Shown one piece after another: positions 1 through 6,611 of a stretch of 37,942 nucleotides of DNA. The translations under genes and the position numbers were made by a program. A model generated the notes under the pieces. It ran no database searches, was not told the DNA's origin, and was given only the letters and a program-made list of their open reading frames with translations. Origin of the DNA: a virus; the IMG/VR virus record IMGVR_UViG_3300018481_000004, positions 64,001-101,942 of that record; one strand, 5' to 3'. Position 1 is the stretch's first letter; every line of letters starts with the position of its first letter.

Positions 1-352
1 AACGTTTGCGGCGAGGCTGAGGTTGAGGTGGAAGTTCGAAGCCGCGTTCCTTGAGGATGAGGGCATAACGGGAGCGCCCGTCCACGACACCAACGATGCC
101 CACCTTCTTTGTTACTTTGTCGACAACGTAGAACACGAGGTGGAAGTCGGGGGCATTCGTGACGCGCAGGGTGAGATCCTTGAGCACCGTGCGCCCGACC
201 GCAAGCGGGCTGTGCTTGAGGCGCTCACAGTTATCATCGATAGAGGTCAGCGCTTTGTCCGCGATTCGTTCGGCTGATGCGAGAGCGAACTCGCCGATCG
301 CGCGAATGTCGGCGATCGCGGCGCCGCTGAAGAGAGTTTTGAAACGCGTCAT
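1..352 (-). CDS. ParE/RelE-family toxin (partial, 3' end outside window)
   Basis: 117 codons are visible and the frame is still open at the left edge. The N-terminal half is helical (an AIADIRAIGEFAL stretch), the middle has a conserved-looking LKHSPLAVGR turn, and the C-terminal part is a set of beta strands (FHLVFYVV, KVGIVGVVDGRSRY). This order of two helices followed by a sheet ending in V-D-G-R-x-R-Y is that of the ParE/RelE ribonuclease or gyrase-poisoning toxins. The start overlaps the stop of the upstream gene as ATGA, so the two are translationally coupled, as in antitoxin-toxin operons. Family assignment is by pattern; which target (gyrase or ribosome-bound mRNA) cannot be told. Confidence 0.7.
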   Translation of the reverse strand, partial: MTRFKTLFSGAAIADIRAIGEFALASAERIADKALTSIDDNCERLKHSPLAVGRTVLKDLTLRVTNAPDFHLVFYVVDKVTKKVGIVGVVDGRSRYALILKERGFELPPQPQPRRKR

Positions 353-588
353 GGACGCGATTTTATACCCAGTTCCCGTTTCAGTTTCGAAATCGAAAAG
401 TCTGGGTCGATGCCACTGGCTCGTGCGCGCTTGACCATGCTCCGGAGCGCGCGTTCGACCGCCTTCGTGGCCGGACTTCCGTCGGCGTTCAGCACCGGAC
501 CATCGCCGATACCCTCGAGGTCACCTAACTCGTCGGAATCATTGTCCGCAATCGCTGGCGCACCCTCGAGCTGTCGATCTCGACCCAT
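349..588 (-). CDS. Probable antitoxin of the ParE-like toxin
   Basis: 79 residues. The N-terminal half is acidic and probably disordered (Asp/Glu/Gly-rich), and the C-terminal half is basic and helical (RALRSMVKRARASG, ISKLKRELGIKSRP). It lies directly upstream of the ParE-like gene with an ATGA overlap, and a perfect inverted repeat sits 8 bases before its start codon, as expected for an autoregulated antitoxin. I do not recognise the antitoxin family. Usually the DNA-binding part of a ParD-type antitoxin is N-terminal; here the ordered part is C-terminal, so the arrangement is unusual or the gene could be another small regulator. Confidence 0.6.
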   Translation of the reverse strand: MGRDRQLEGAPAIADNDSDELGDLEGIGDGPVLNADGSPATKAVERALRSMVKRARASGIDPDFSISKLKRELGIKSRP

Positions 589-595
589 GGTAGAA

Positions 596-615
596 CGTTA
601 GCACGGGTGCTAACG
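596..615. promoter_or_regulatory. Perfect 9-bp inverted repeat, probable operator
   Basis: CGTTAGCAC-GG-GTGCTAACG, nine bases each side with a 2-base centre. It ends 8 bases upstream of the antitoxin start (588, minus strand) and also overlaps the last codons of the gene at 610-804. Position and symmetry fit an operator bound by an antitoxin or toxin-antitoxin dimer. Binding is inferred. Confidence 0.6.
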
Positions 616-804
616 CGCCGTCCGTGCTGTTGCCAACTGCTCGGCCAAAGCCTCGGCTTTTTTGCGAGCTTGGGCGTCGTCTTGCCACGGTCCCGTGAGC
701 AGTGGCGGCTCGTTCGGGTTGCCGTCGAACAGGTACAGGAAGCCCCATCGCCCGCCTGGGCCGGGCCGGGTCTCGATGCGGATTCTGAAGGGTTCGAGCT
801 TCAT
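610..804 (-). CDS. Small hypothetical protein
   Basis: 64 residues. The N-terminal half has alternating hydrophobic and charged residues with a GGRWGFLYLFDGNP turn, suggesting a small beta sheet, followed by a Lys/Arg/Ala-rich helix (DDAQARKKAEALAEQLATA). The start overlaps the stop of the upstream gene (801-980) as ATGA, so the pair is coupled. No family recognised. Confidence 0.6.
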   Translation of the reverse strand: MKLEPFRIRIETRPGPGGRWGFLYLFDGNPNEPPLLTGPWQDDAQARKKAEALAEQLATARTAR

Positions 805-980
805 GAGGGCTTGTCCTTGCAGTAGACCTGCGCCATCGCGCAGAGGCTAATCAACGCCCCGGTGAGCGCGCAGGCGAAGGTCATAACCGTGTTGTCCTTC
901 GACAGCGTGTAGAGGTACCAGAGCCAGCCTGTGGTTGCGCCGAATACGGCAATGGCGACGTTGAATGCTCGGTAGGTCAC
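801..980 (-). CDS. Small two-segment membrane protein
   Basis: 59 residues from a GTG start at 980, preceded 4 bases upstream by a G-rich Shine-Dalgarno-like run. Two hydrophobic stretches are visible: AFNVAIAVFGATTGWLWYLY near the N-terminus and VMTFACALTGALISLCAMAQ near the C-terminus, separated by a short polar loop (TLSKDN); a basic tail (CKDKPS) follows. Small size and two-helix hairpin resemble phage holin-like or superinfection-exclusion proteins, but nothing specific supports either. The open frame extends further upstream to 1439, but that part overlaps plus-strand genes and is not convincing. Confidence 0.5.
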   Translation of the reverse strand: MTYRAFNVAIAVFGATTGWLWYLYTLSKDNTVMTFACALTGALISLCAMAQVYCKDKPS

Positions 981-1068
981 GACGCCCCCGATGAGTTTGA
1001 GCTGTTGCTTTTTCGCACGTCGAGACCTCAAAGCCCAGACAGATTCAGACGGCGACCTGGATCGCGCG

Positions 1069-1077
1069 TGATAGGGT
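1069..1077 (+). promoter_or_regulatory. Candidate extended -10 promoter
   Basis: TGATAGGGT lies 21 bases upstream of the ATG at 1099, in the gap between divergent genes (981-1098). A nearly identical TGATAGGCT occurs at 26468-26476 before another isolated plus-strand gene. No good -35 box is visible. The same gap holds GAGTTTGAG (993-1001), a version of a motif found at several other intergenic sites. Confidence 0.35.
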
Positions 1078-1098
1078 CCGCCCGATGAGGTTGAAAAA

Positions 1099-1344
1099 AT
1101 GGACGACGAAACGTATATCGCCAAATGCCCGCACCTGACGGCGTATGAGACTGAAGGGATGGGAACTGCCCAGTTCAAGACCGGCGGCGTGCTCAGGTCC
1201 CAGCGTGTCGGGATTTCGACGCTCGCGGTGGAAGCGAACACCCGCCGCGGGGCCATTCGGTATGAGGTCGAGGTCTGCGTGATCTGCGCAGCCTGGCTGT
1301 CTACGCGGCTCGAGGCCGTGATCAAGGGGACCATCGCATCATGA
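1099..1344 (+). CDS. Small hypothetical protein
   Basis: 81 residues. It contains scattered cysteines (Cys-Pro-His near residue 10; Cys-x2-Cys near residue 60: VCVICAAWLS) and short beta-like segments. Two paired cysteine or Cys/His sites would suit a small metal-binding fold, but spacing is not a standard zinc ribbon. First gene of a coupled trio; its stop overlaps the next start (ATGA). Confidence 0.6.
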   Translation: MDDETYIAKCPHLTAYETEGMGTAQFKTGGVLRSQRVGISTLAVEANTRRGAIRYEVEVCVICAAWLSTRLEAVIKGTIAS

Positions 1345-1544
1345 CGCAGCGATCCAAAGAGTGCGCTCGCAAGCTGCAGCAGGCCACAGGCGTGAACTAC
1401 ACCTTGGCACTGTCCGCAGTTAGGAACTTCGTGCGCCACTGCGTGGAGGAAGGAATGTCGCGGAAGGACGCCTACGAGGCAGCCAAGAAGGCGATCGCTG
1501 AGAACCCCAAAGGCGCCTTCTATCTCAAGGACTCGCTCGTATGA
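1341..1544 (+). CDS. Small helical hypothetical protein
   Basis: 67 residues, basic and predicted helical (KECARKLQQATGVNYTLAL, RKDAYEAAKKAIAENP). The Lys/Arg-rich helices with a Gly-Val-Asn turn could be a small nucleic-acid-binding or protein-binding bundle. Overlaps both neighbours by 4 bases, so it is translated as part of a trio. No family recognised. Confidence 0.6.
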   Translation: MTQRSKECARKLQQATGVNYTLALSAVRNFVRHCVEEGMSRKDAYEAAKKAIAENPKGAFYLKDSLV

Positions 1545-1777
1545 GCGCCGAAGAAGCGGATCTGGCGGCCTTCCGCGAGCGATTGCAGAGCTGGTGTAAG
1601 CAGCACGATGCCGAAATCATCAGGTGCTCGCGTCAGTACCAGGCACCTTGTGAGGGGTTGGCCTTTGCGGGCGGCGTGCGGTTCAAAAACGGGCGGAGCT
1701 ACACCGCACACGCTTTGACGACAGACCTCGTCATCGACGACCTCACCCGGCTGGGGCTTTTCTTTCGCGGCGCTTGA
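1541..1777 (+). CDS. Small hypothetical protein
   Basis: 78 residues. Starts with an acidic helix (EEADLAAFRERLQSW) and ends with a mixed sheet (GVRFKNGRSYTAHALT). It is the last gene of the coupled trio and is followed by a 70-base gap before the Ro60-like gene. No family recognised. Confidence 0.6.
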   Translation: MSAEEADLAAFRERLQSWCKQHDAEIIRCSRQYQAPCEGLAFAGGVRFKNGRSYTAHALTTDLVIDDLTRLGLFFRGA

Positions 1778-1847
1778 AAACTGCAGCTTGCGTGCCCGCG
1801 TCCGAATATGAGATGGCTAGCGGCTTCAAACCTACCGGGGAGGGGCC

Positions 1848-3611
1848 ATGGGTGCGAAGTATTCAGATCATCTGAAGCCACAGAACACGCCGCAGTCGGA
1901 GAAGGTCGATCCTCGCCAAGTTCAGAACAGCGCGGGCGGGTACACCTTCCAGGTCGAGCCGCTGCAGAGACTCGAGCGGTTTCTAATTTTGGGCGCCGAG
2001 GGCGGCACGTATTACGCCTCCGAGCGCAAGCTCGTGATTGAGAATGCCGGCTGCGTTCGGAAGTGTCTCGACACGGATCCGGTGCGCGCTGTGCACCTCA
2101 TCAGAGACATCAGCATGCAAGGGCGCGCGCCCAAGAACGACGCCGCGATCTTCGCGTTGGCGCTGGCCGCCGCGCACCCCAGCCCCGCGGTTCGCGAGCT
2201 CGCGCTCAATGTGCTGCCGGTGGTTTGCCGAATCGGCACGCACCTCTTCCAGTTCGTCGAGGCAGTCGACGGCCTGCGCGGCTGGGGCCGCGGCCTCCGG
2301 CGCGGCCTCGGCAGGTGGTACGAGGGCAAGTCGCCCGAGCAGCTTGCCTATCAGGTGCTCAAGTACCAGGCGCGGAACAAGTGGTCACACCGTGATGTGC
2401 TGCGCCTGGCACACCTGACGCCGCGAACGCAGGAGCCCGTTGTCGTGCAAAGTCTCGAGCTTGCCGACACGATGCCGGCCGTCGCGGATCGTGACCTCAA
2501 GCCGGACAACCAGTCGATCTACCGCTGGGTCATCGGCGCCGAGCTCGGCGAGCGCCACGTCGTGCGCAAGAGCCGGGGCGTGACCGTGCAGTATCCCGTC
2601 GTCAAGGAGCTGCCGCCGCTGCTCGCGGCCTACGATGCGCTCAAGACCGAGACCGAGCTCCCGAAGGTGCTCGCGGCCATTCGCACGCACAAGCTCACGC
2701 ACGAGATGATTCCAGGCACGTGGAAGAGCCGCGCCGAGGTCTGGGAGGCGCTTTCGGAGCATATGCCCATGCACGCGCTTGTCCGCAACCTGGCCAACCT
2801 CACCGCGAGAGGTGTCATCGCGCCTTTGGGCGACAACACGAGGCGCATCGCAGCCCAGCTGCTCAAGCACGACGCGATCACGAAGTCGCGCCTGCACCCG
2901 ATCGCGCTCTTGAGTGCGCTACGCGTCTACGAGTTAGGCCATGGTTTGAAGGGGTCCCTTTCGTGGGTCCCCGATCAAACCATCTGCGCCGCGCTCGGCG
3001 AGGCGTTCTACCTGGCGTTTCAGAACGTCACCTCAACCGGGAAGAAGCACCTGCTCGCGCTCGACGTGTCCGGTTCCATGGGCGACGGCGAGATCGCAGG
3101 CGTGCCAGGGCTGTCGCCGCGCGAAGCGAGCGCAGCCATGGCCTTGGTCACGATGCGAACGGAGCCCGAACATCACGTGGTGGCCTTCACGGGCGGCGAC
3201 AGACCCCCGTCATGGTTTCCCGGCTTCAGCGGGCGCCACCCCATGACCGAGGCGTGCTCGCCTCTTCCGCTTCGGCCGGAGATGACCTTGAAGCAGGTCA
3301 TCGACAAGATCAGCGGACTGCCATTCGGCCCGACCGACATCGCACAGCCGATGCTGTACGCGCTCAAGAATGACATCCCGGTCGAGGCCATCGTGATCTA
3401 CACGGACAGCGAGACCTGGTGCGGTGAGCCTCACCCGCACGTGGCGTTACACATGCTTCGCATGAAGAGGGGGCTGCCCGTGAAACTCGCCGTGTGCGCG
3501 ATGACGGCCACCGAGTTCACCGTGGCCGACCCGAACGATCCAAACTCGCTCGACATCGTGGGATTCGACACGGCGACGCCTTCCATACTTGCCGACTTCG
3601 TGCGCGGCTGA
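1848..3611 (+). CDS. rsr: Ro60-family Y RNA-binding protein (TROVE + vWA)
   Basis: 587 residues, close to the 500-600 usual for bacterial Ro (Rsr). The first ~380 residues are helical HEAT-like repeats typical of the TROVE module: the N-terminal segment with the motif NSAGGYTFQV, then RFLILGAEGGTYYASE, an IRDISMQGRAPKNDAAIFAL helix pair and the KSPEQLAYQVLKYQARNKWSHRDVLRLAH region (split here for description). The C-terminal ~180 residues are a von Willebrand A fold with a MIDAS: DVSGSM at 406-411, Thr496 and Asp520 (YTDSETW). In this family the ring of repeats binds misfolded RNA 3' ends in its cavity and Y RNA on its outer surface, and bacterial members guide exoribonucleases such as PNPase. 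Three Y RNA genes follow immediately. A strong GGGGAGGGG ribosome site precedes the ATG. Phage-borne Ro proteins are uncommon. Confidence 0.95.
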   Translation: MGAKYSDHLKPQNTPQSEKVDPRQVQNSAGGYTFQVEPLQRLERFLILGAEGGTYYASERKLVIENAGCVRKCLDTDPVRAVHLIRDISMQGRAPKNDAAIFALALAAAHPSPAVRELALNVLPVVCRIGTHLFQFVEAVDGLRGWGRGLRRGLGRWYEGKSPEQLAYQVLKYQARNKWSHRDVLRLAHLTPRTQEPVVVQSLELADTMPAVADRDLKPDNQSIYRWVIGAELGERHVVRKSRGVTVQYPVVKELPPLLAAYDALKTETELPKVLAAIRTHKLTHEMIPGTWKSRAEVWEALSEHMPMHALVRNLANLTARGVIAPLGDNTRRIAAQLLKHDAITKSRLHPIALLSALRVYELGHGLKGSLSWVPDQTICAALGEAFYLAFQNVTSTGKKHLLALDVSGSMGDGEIAGVPGLSPREASAAMALVTMRTEPEHHVVAFTGGDRPPSWFPGFSGRHPMTEACSPLPLRPEMTLKQVIDKISGLPFGPTDIAQPMLYALKNDIPVEAIVIYTDSETWCGEPHPHVALHMLRMKRGLPVKLAVCAMTATEFTVADPNDPNSLDIVGFDTATPSILADFVRG

Positions 3612-3621
3612 TACTGAGATC

Positions 3622-3762
3622 ACGTCGAGCCGATGATCGGGGGTTATCAATCGGGTCCGGGGGTCGCTGGTTCAAATCCAGCCCACGCTGTCGAAAGATG
3701 AAGTGGTAGCTCAGCCTGGCAGAGCACCGGAGTTTGCCCCCTGTCGCTTCCTTGTTCGACGT
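3622..3762 (+). ncRNA. Y RNA 1, YrlA-type with permuted tRNA-like module
   Basis: Outer stem ACGTCGA (3622-3628) pairs perfectly with TCGACGT (3756-3762); inner Y stem GGGGG (3639-3643) pairs with CCCCC (3737-3741). Between the two stems lie the strands shared by all three RNAs here: GAGCCG after the outer 5' strand and a TTGTTCGA block at the 3' strand. Above the Y stem is a tRNA in permuted order: anticodon-stem equivalent TCCGG (3656-3660) with CCGGA (3727-3731), five-base variable loop (3661-3665), T arm GCTGG-TTCAAAT-CCAGC (3666-3682), an acceptor stem CCAC/GTGG (3683-3686, 3703-3706) closed by a C-GAAA-G tetraloop (3692-3697), then T8-A9 and a D arm GCTC-AGCCTGGCA-GAGC (3709-3725) with the conserved GG. 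This is the architecture known for Salmonella YrlA. It starts 10 bases after the Ro stop codon. Confidence 0.93.
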
Positions 3763-3831
3763 TGAGGCCGAGGCATCGAAGAAAATGAAAAGGCTAGTTG
3801 GCAGAGAGGTCGACGCCTGATAAGGAAGTTT

Positions 3832-3910
3832 GAGTCGAGCCGTTGATCTGAGGTTATCGCTTTTACCGAGTCCACCTCAGGTCGTCCCTTTGTTCGACTT
3901 TTTGATTTTT
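3832..3910 (+). ncRNA. Y RNA 2, minimal type
   Basis: A ~70-nt RNA: outer stem AGTCGA (3833-3838) with TCGACT (3894-3899), an asymmetric internal region (GCCGTTGAT on the 5' side, GTCGTCCCTTTG on the 3' side), inner stem CTGAGG (3848-3853) with CCTCAG (3875-3880), and a 21-base loop beginning TTATC. The unpaired strands are nearly the same as in the other two copies, which marks the Ro-binding region. A U-rich tail (3899-3910) follows and could terminate transcription. No tRNA-like module is present, so it resembles the short Y RNAs that accompany YrlA. Confidence 0.9.
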
Positions 3911-3985
3911 CTCCCGAGCCGTCGTGCTGAGGTTCTCATAGGGTTTGAACTCCTCGGTGCATCTCCTTGTTCGGGAGGTTTTTTT
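3911..3985 (+). ncRNA. Y RNA 3, minimal type
   Basis: Outer stem CTCCCGA (3911-3917) pairs with TCGGGAG (3971-3977); inner stem CTGAGG (3927-3932) pairs with CCTCGG (3952-3957, one G-U); the loop begins TTCTC and holds GGTTTGAAC, like a T-loop sequence. The 5' GAGCCGTCG and 3' CTCCTTGTTCG strands match the other Y RNAs, while both stems differ in sequence but keep pairing. Seven T residues (3979-3985) directly after the stem make its 3' end look like an intrinsic terminator. It begins immediately after the T tail of Y RNA 2 and ends 14 bases before the helicase start. Confidence 0.88.
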
Positions 3986-3999
3986 CTAATGCCACGCAA

Positions 4000-5679
4000 A
4001 TGCGAGATGGATACTTGATCTTGCGTGACTACCAGCGTCGCGCCCTCGCGCAGGTTGCGCGTAGCAAGTGCCGCGCGTCGTTGGTGGTGGCGCCGACGGG
4101 GGCGGGTAAGGGCACGATGGCGGTCGCTCTGCTCGAGAGGGCCAGCCGGAGGGGCGAGCGGGCGTTGTTTCTGGTGCATCGCCGTGAGATCGTGCGCGAC
4201 GTGCGCGATCGGCTCGCAGAGCGCGGTATTGATGCCGGACTCATCCTTTCAGAAGAGCCCAATACTCCGGCGCGGGTGCAGGTGGCCAGCGTGCAAACTC
4301 TTCTGCAATCGTCTGCACGCGGCTTTCGCCTCGTCGTGGTCGACGAGGCGCACCACTACTTAGCCGACGAGTGGCACGCGACGCTACGCCGCGTGGGCAA
4401 GGGTGCCCGCTTGGTCGGTTTCACAGCGACGCCGCAACGCCAAGACGGCAAGCCTTTGGGCGATGTATTCGACGAGCTGATCGACGTGGTGAGCTACTCG
4501 GAGCTCGTGCGCGACGGGCACCTTGTGCCGTGTCGTGTGCTGCGCGCGCCCGCACCACTGGGCGCCGATCTGGCCATGTCGCCCGCGGCGGCCTACTTGC
4601 AGCACGCGCGTGGTTCGTCGGCGTTCGTGTTCGAGTCGACTGCGCTGCGCGGTCGTGCAACTGCCGCCGAGCTTCGCGCCGCGGGAGTCCGCGCCGAGTT
4701 TGTCATGTGGACCATGCGCCGCGACGAGCGCGACGCGATCGTGCGACGACTGCAAAGTGGCGAGCTGCAAGTCGTCGTCAATCTTTACACGATGACAGAG
4801 GGCGTCGACGTGCCGCGCGTCAACACGATCGTGCTCGCGCGTCCGTGTCGCTTCGCGGGCGCCTACATCCAGATCGTGGGGCGTGCGCTTCGCGCGCACC
4901 GTGGCAAGCGAGAGGCTTTGCTGCTCGATCTTACCGGGGCGAGTTACCTCCACGGCTTGCCGATCACTGATCGCGCGTACGCCCTGCACGGCAAGCGGCC
5001 GATCGCGTTTTCGGGCGACGACGTGAGCGAGTATCGCGCCGCACCGAAGGAGCGCGGCGCCTCGACCGTGCTCGCTCTCGGCCTGGTCGAAGCAGATGAA
5101 GCCTCACAACGTGCGCACGGTCGTCGCGTGGTCGACTGGAGTAAACAGCCGCTCGGGAAGGCCACCGATCGCGAGATCGCGACAGCGGTAGGCGTGTCAT
5201 CGGCGCAGGTGCGCCTCGAACGTCTAGCGCGCGGGATACCGCCCTACGGTGGCGAGAGAAAGAAGCCGATCGATTGGGACGCGTGCAAACAGCTCGGCAA
5301 GATTCCCGATCGTGAGCTCGCCGAACAGCTCGGCGTCGATGTCAATGTGGTGGGAGCGGCGCGAAAGCGGCGCGCAATCCCGCTGTTTCACGCATGGATT
5401 CCCGAGGCGTTCTGGGACGACAAGCCGCTCGGGAAAGTGGCAGACGCCGAGCTTGCTGCACAGCTCGGCGTCGATAAGCGCGCCGTCGCCCGTGCGCGTC
5501 GCCGCCGCGGGCTTGCTGCGGTAGAGCCGTGGGTGGACTGGGATGCGGAACCACAACTTGGGCGCGTGCCCGATCGTGAGCTCGCCGAAAAGTACGGAGT
5601 GTCTCGCAACACTGTCGCGAGCGCGCGCGTTCGGCGCCTTGGAAGCTCTCGCGCGCGCTCGTGCACCGGTTTAGATTGA
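4000..5679 (+). CDS. DEAD/DEAH-box helicase with four C-terminal HTH repeats
   Basis: 559 residues from ATG 4000, chosen because earlier in-frame starts lie inside the Y RNA 3 terminator. Superfamily 2 motifs: Walker A APTGAGKGT (31-39), DEAH (115-118), TATP (142-145), and motif VI QIVGRALR (291-298). This is the RecQ/UvrB-like two-domain layout of type III restriction/DEAD enzymes that act on DNA or RNA. After about residue 375 come four repeats of ~42 residues (starting near 378, 424, 471, 512), each with D-W, LGK/R, D-R/A-E-L/I-A, GV and a basic R-x-x-R end: a tandem helix-turn-helix array. Such HTH repeats probably bind nucleic acid in a sequence-dependent way. No clear ribosome site precedes the start. 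A 9-codon frame (3989-4018) with GGGAGG upstream overlaps it. Confidence 0.88.
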   Translation: MRDGYLILRDYQRRALAQVARSKCRASLVVAPTGAGKGTMAVALLERASRRGERALFLVHRREIVRDVRDRLAERGIDAGLILSEEPNTPARVQVASVQTLLQSSARGFRLVVVDEAHHYLADEWHATLRRVGKGARLVGFTATPQRQDGKPLGDVFDELIDVVSYSELVRDGHLVPCRVLRAPAPLGADLAMSPAAAYLQHARGSSAFVFESTALRGRATAAELRAAGVRAEFVMWTMRRDERDAIVRRLQSGELQVVVNLYTMTEGVDVPRVNTIVLARPCRFAGAYIQIVGRALRAHRGKREALLLDLTGASYLHGLPITDRAYALHGKRPIAFSGDDVSEYRAAPKERGASTVLALGLVEADEASQRAHGRRVVDWSKQPLGKATDREIATAVGVSSAQVRLERLARGIPPYGGERKKPIDWDACKQLGKIPDRELAEQLGVDVNVVGAARKRRAIPLFHAWIPEAFWDDKPLGKVADAELAAQLGVDKRAVARARRRRGLAAVEPWVDWDAEPQLGRVPDRELAEKYGVSRNTVASARVRRLGSSRARSCTGLD

Positions 5680-5689
5680 GAGGCGAATG

Positions 5690-6346
5690 ATGTCGAGTGA
5701 GTACATTGAGCTTGACCCGAATCAAATCCGCGATCTTCGGCCGCTCGTACTGGGTCTCGATGGTCGCATGCAGGTGCTCCCGGCTTCGTTCTGGGCGAGC
5801 ACGACCACGCACGAGCGCGCGGCGTTTGGCAATCGGACCGGCATCTACGGCTTCCCGACGGTCGAGCTCGTCGAGCGTCTACGAGAGCTCATCAAAGGAC
5901 GCTCCGCGATCGAGATCGGCGCAGGCAACGGTGTGCTCGCGGAGGCTCTCGGCATACCAGGGACTGACAGCTTCCAGCAGCTGATGCCGCTGTACCGGCG
6001 GATCTATGAGCGCGGGAACTTCACGATCGTCCCCTACGGTCCCAAAGTCGTCGAGATGCATGCGAGCCGCGCTGTGAGGCACTTCAAACCCGACGTCGTG
6101 ATCGGCTGCTGGGTCACGCACAAGTATGACCGGAAGCAGCATGCACGAGGCGGCAACGAGGTCGGCATCGATGAGCCCGACATTCTTCGGCACTGCTCGA
6201 CGTACGTGTTCGTCGGTAACGAGAAGGTCCACAGAGACACGCCACTCTGGGATCGTGAACACGTGATCGAATATCCGCCCTACGTGTTTTCGCGCGCCCA
6301 CAACGGGAGCCGGGACTTCATCGCCACGTTCCGGGGGTACAGGTGA
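5690..6346 (+). CDS. SAM-dependent methyltransferase-like protein
   Basis: 218 residues from the second of two adjacent ATGs (5687, 5690); the GAGAGG site fits 5690 better. A Rossmann motif I is visible as AIEIGAGNGVLAEAL, followed by a shortened strand-2 region (IPGTDS), and a probable motif IV strand PDVVIGCWVTHKYD. The segment between them (YERGNFTIVPYGPKVVEMHA) fits the Asp-less second strand seen in divergent enzymes. The classic D/N-PP-Y/F motif of DNA-adenine enzymes is absent, so substrate is unknown; RNA, protein or small molecule are open. It follows the helicase by 10 bases and may be in the same transcript. Confidence 0.6.
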   Translation: MSSEYIELDPNQIRDLRPLVLGLDGRMQVLPASFWASTTTHERAAFGNRTGIYGFPTVELVERLRELIKGRSAIEIGAGNGVLAEALGIPGTDSFQQLMPLYRRIYERGNFTIVPYGPKVVEMHASRAVRHFKPDVVIGCWVTHKYDRKQHARGGNEVGIDEPDILRHCSTYVFVGNEKVHRDTPLWDREHVIEYPPYVFSRAHNGSRDFIATFRGYR

Positions 6347-6388
6347 CGGACGAGAGCGCTAGCCTGTAGCCACCCAGCGGAGCGAGCC

Positions 6389-6592
6389 ATGAGCTTCTGG
6401 AGCCGACACTACTTCTACCTCACGCCCCTGGAGTGGGCATTTGTTCTCGCCTTGATCGTGCTGTTCGCCTCGTTCGAGGACTGCGCACGCGGGCCGAGAA
6501 GGCAGCCCCGCGCTGCTCCAGTCGAGCAGCCGAAGAGCACGGACCACCGGCTGCTCGAGGTTCTCCTCGCCAAGCTGCGGAGGGACGAATGA
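6389..6592 (+). CDS. Small single-pass membrane protein
   Basis: 67 residues. One hydrophobic segment (LTPLEWAFVLALIVLFASF) follows a short N-terminus; after it come a basic stretch (RGPRRQPR), a Pro-rich linker and a charged amphipathic helix (HRLLEVLLAKLRRDE). Topology is probably N-out/C-in because of the positive residues after the segment. GGAGCGAG precedes the ATG. Function unknown. Confidence 0.55.
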   Translation: MSFWSRHYFYLTPLEWAFVLALIVLFASFEDCARGPRRQPRAAPVEQPKSTDHRLLEVLLAKLRRDE

Positions 6593-6611
6593 GAGGAAAA
6601 GGAAAAGCACA

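Noticed and set aside
801-1439. One long minus-strand protein of 212 residues
   Set aside because: Only the last 59 residues look protein-like and membrane-spanning; the rest overlaps plus-strand genes and is not used.
1774-1812. Sigma-70 promoter TTGAAA/TATGAG before the Ro gene
   Set aside because: Spacing is 27 bases, too long for a normal -35/-10 pair; only the -10-like part might be used.
2385-2897. 170-residue minus-strand frame inside the Ro gene
   Set aside because: Antisense to the conserved TROVE region, with no start signal.
3666-3725. A canonical tRNA gene (T arm and D arm are both near-perfect)
   Set aside because: The 3' half comes before the 5' half, there is no anticodon loop, and the whole lies inside a Y RNA stem; it is a YrlA-type mimic.
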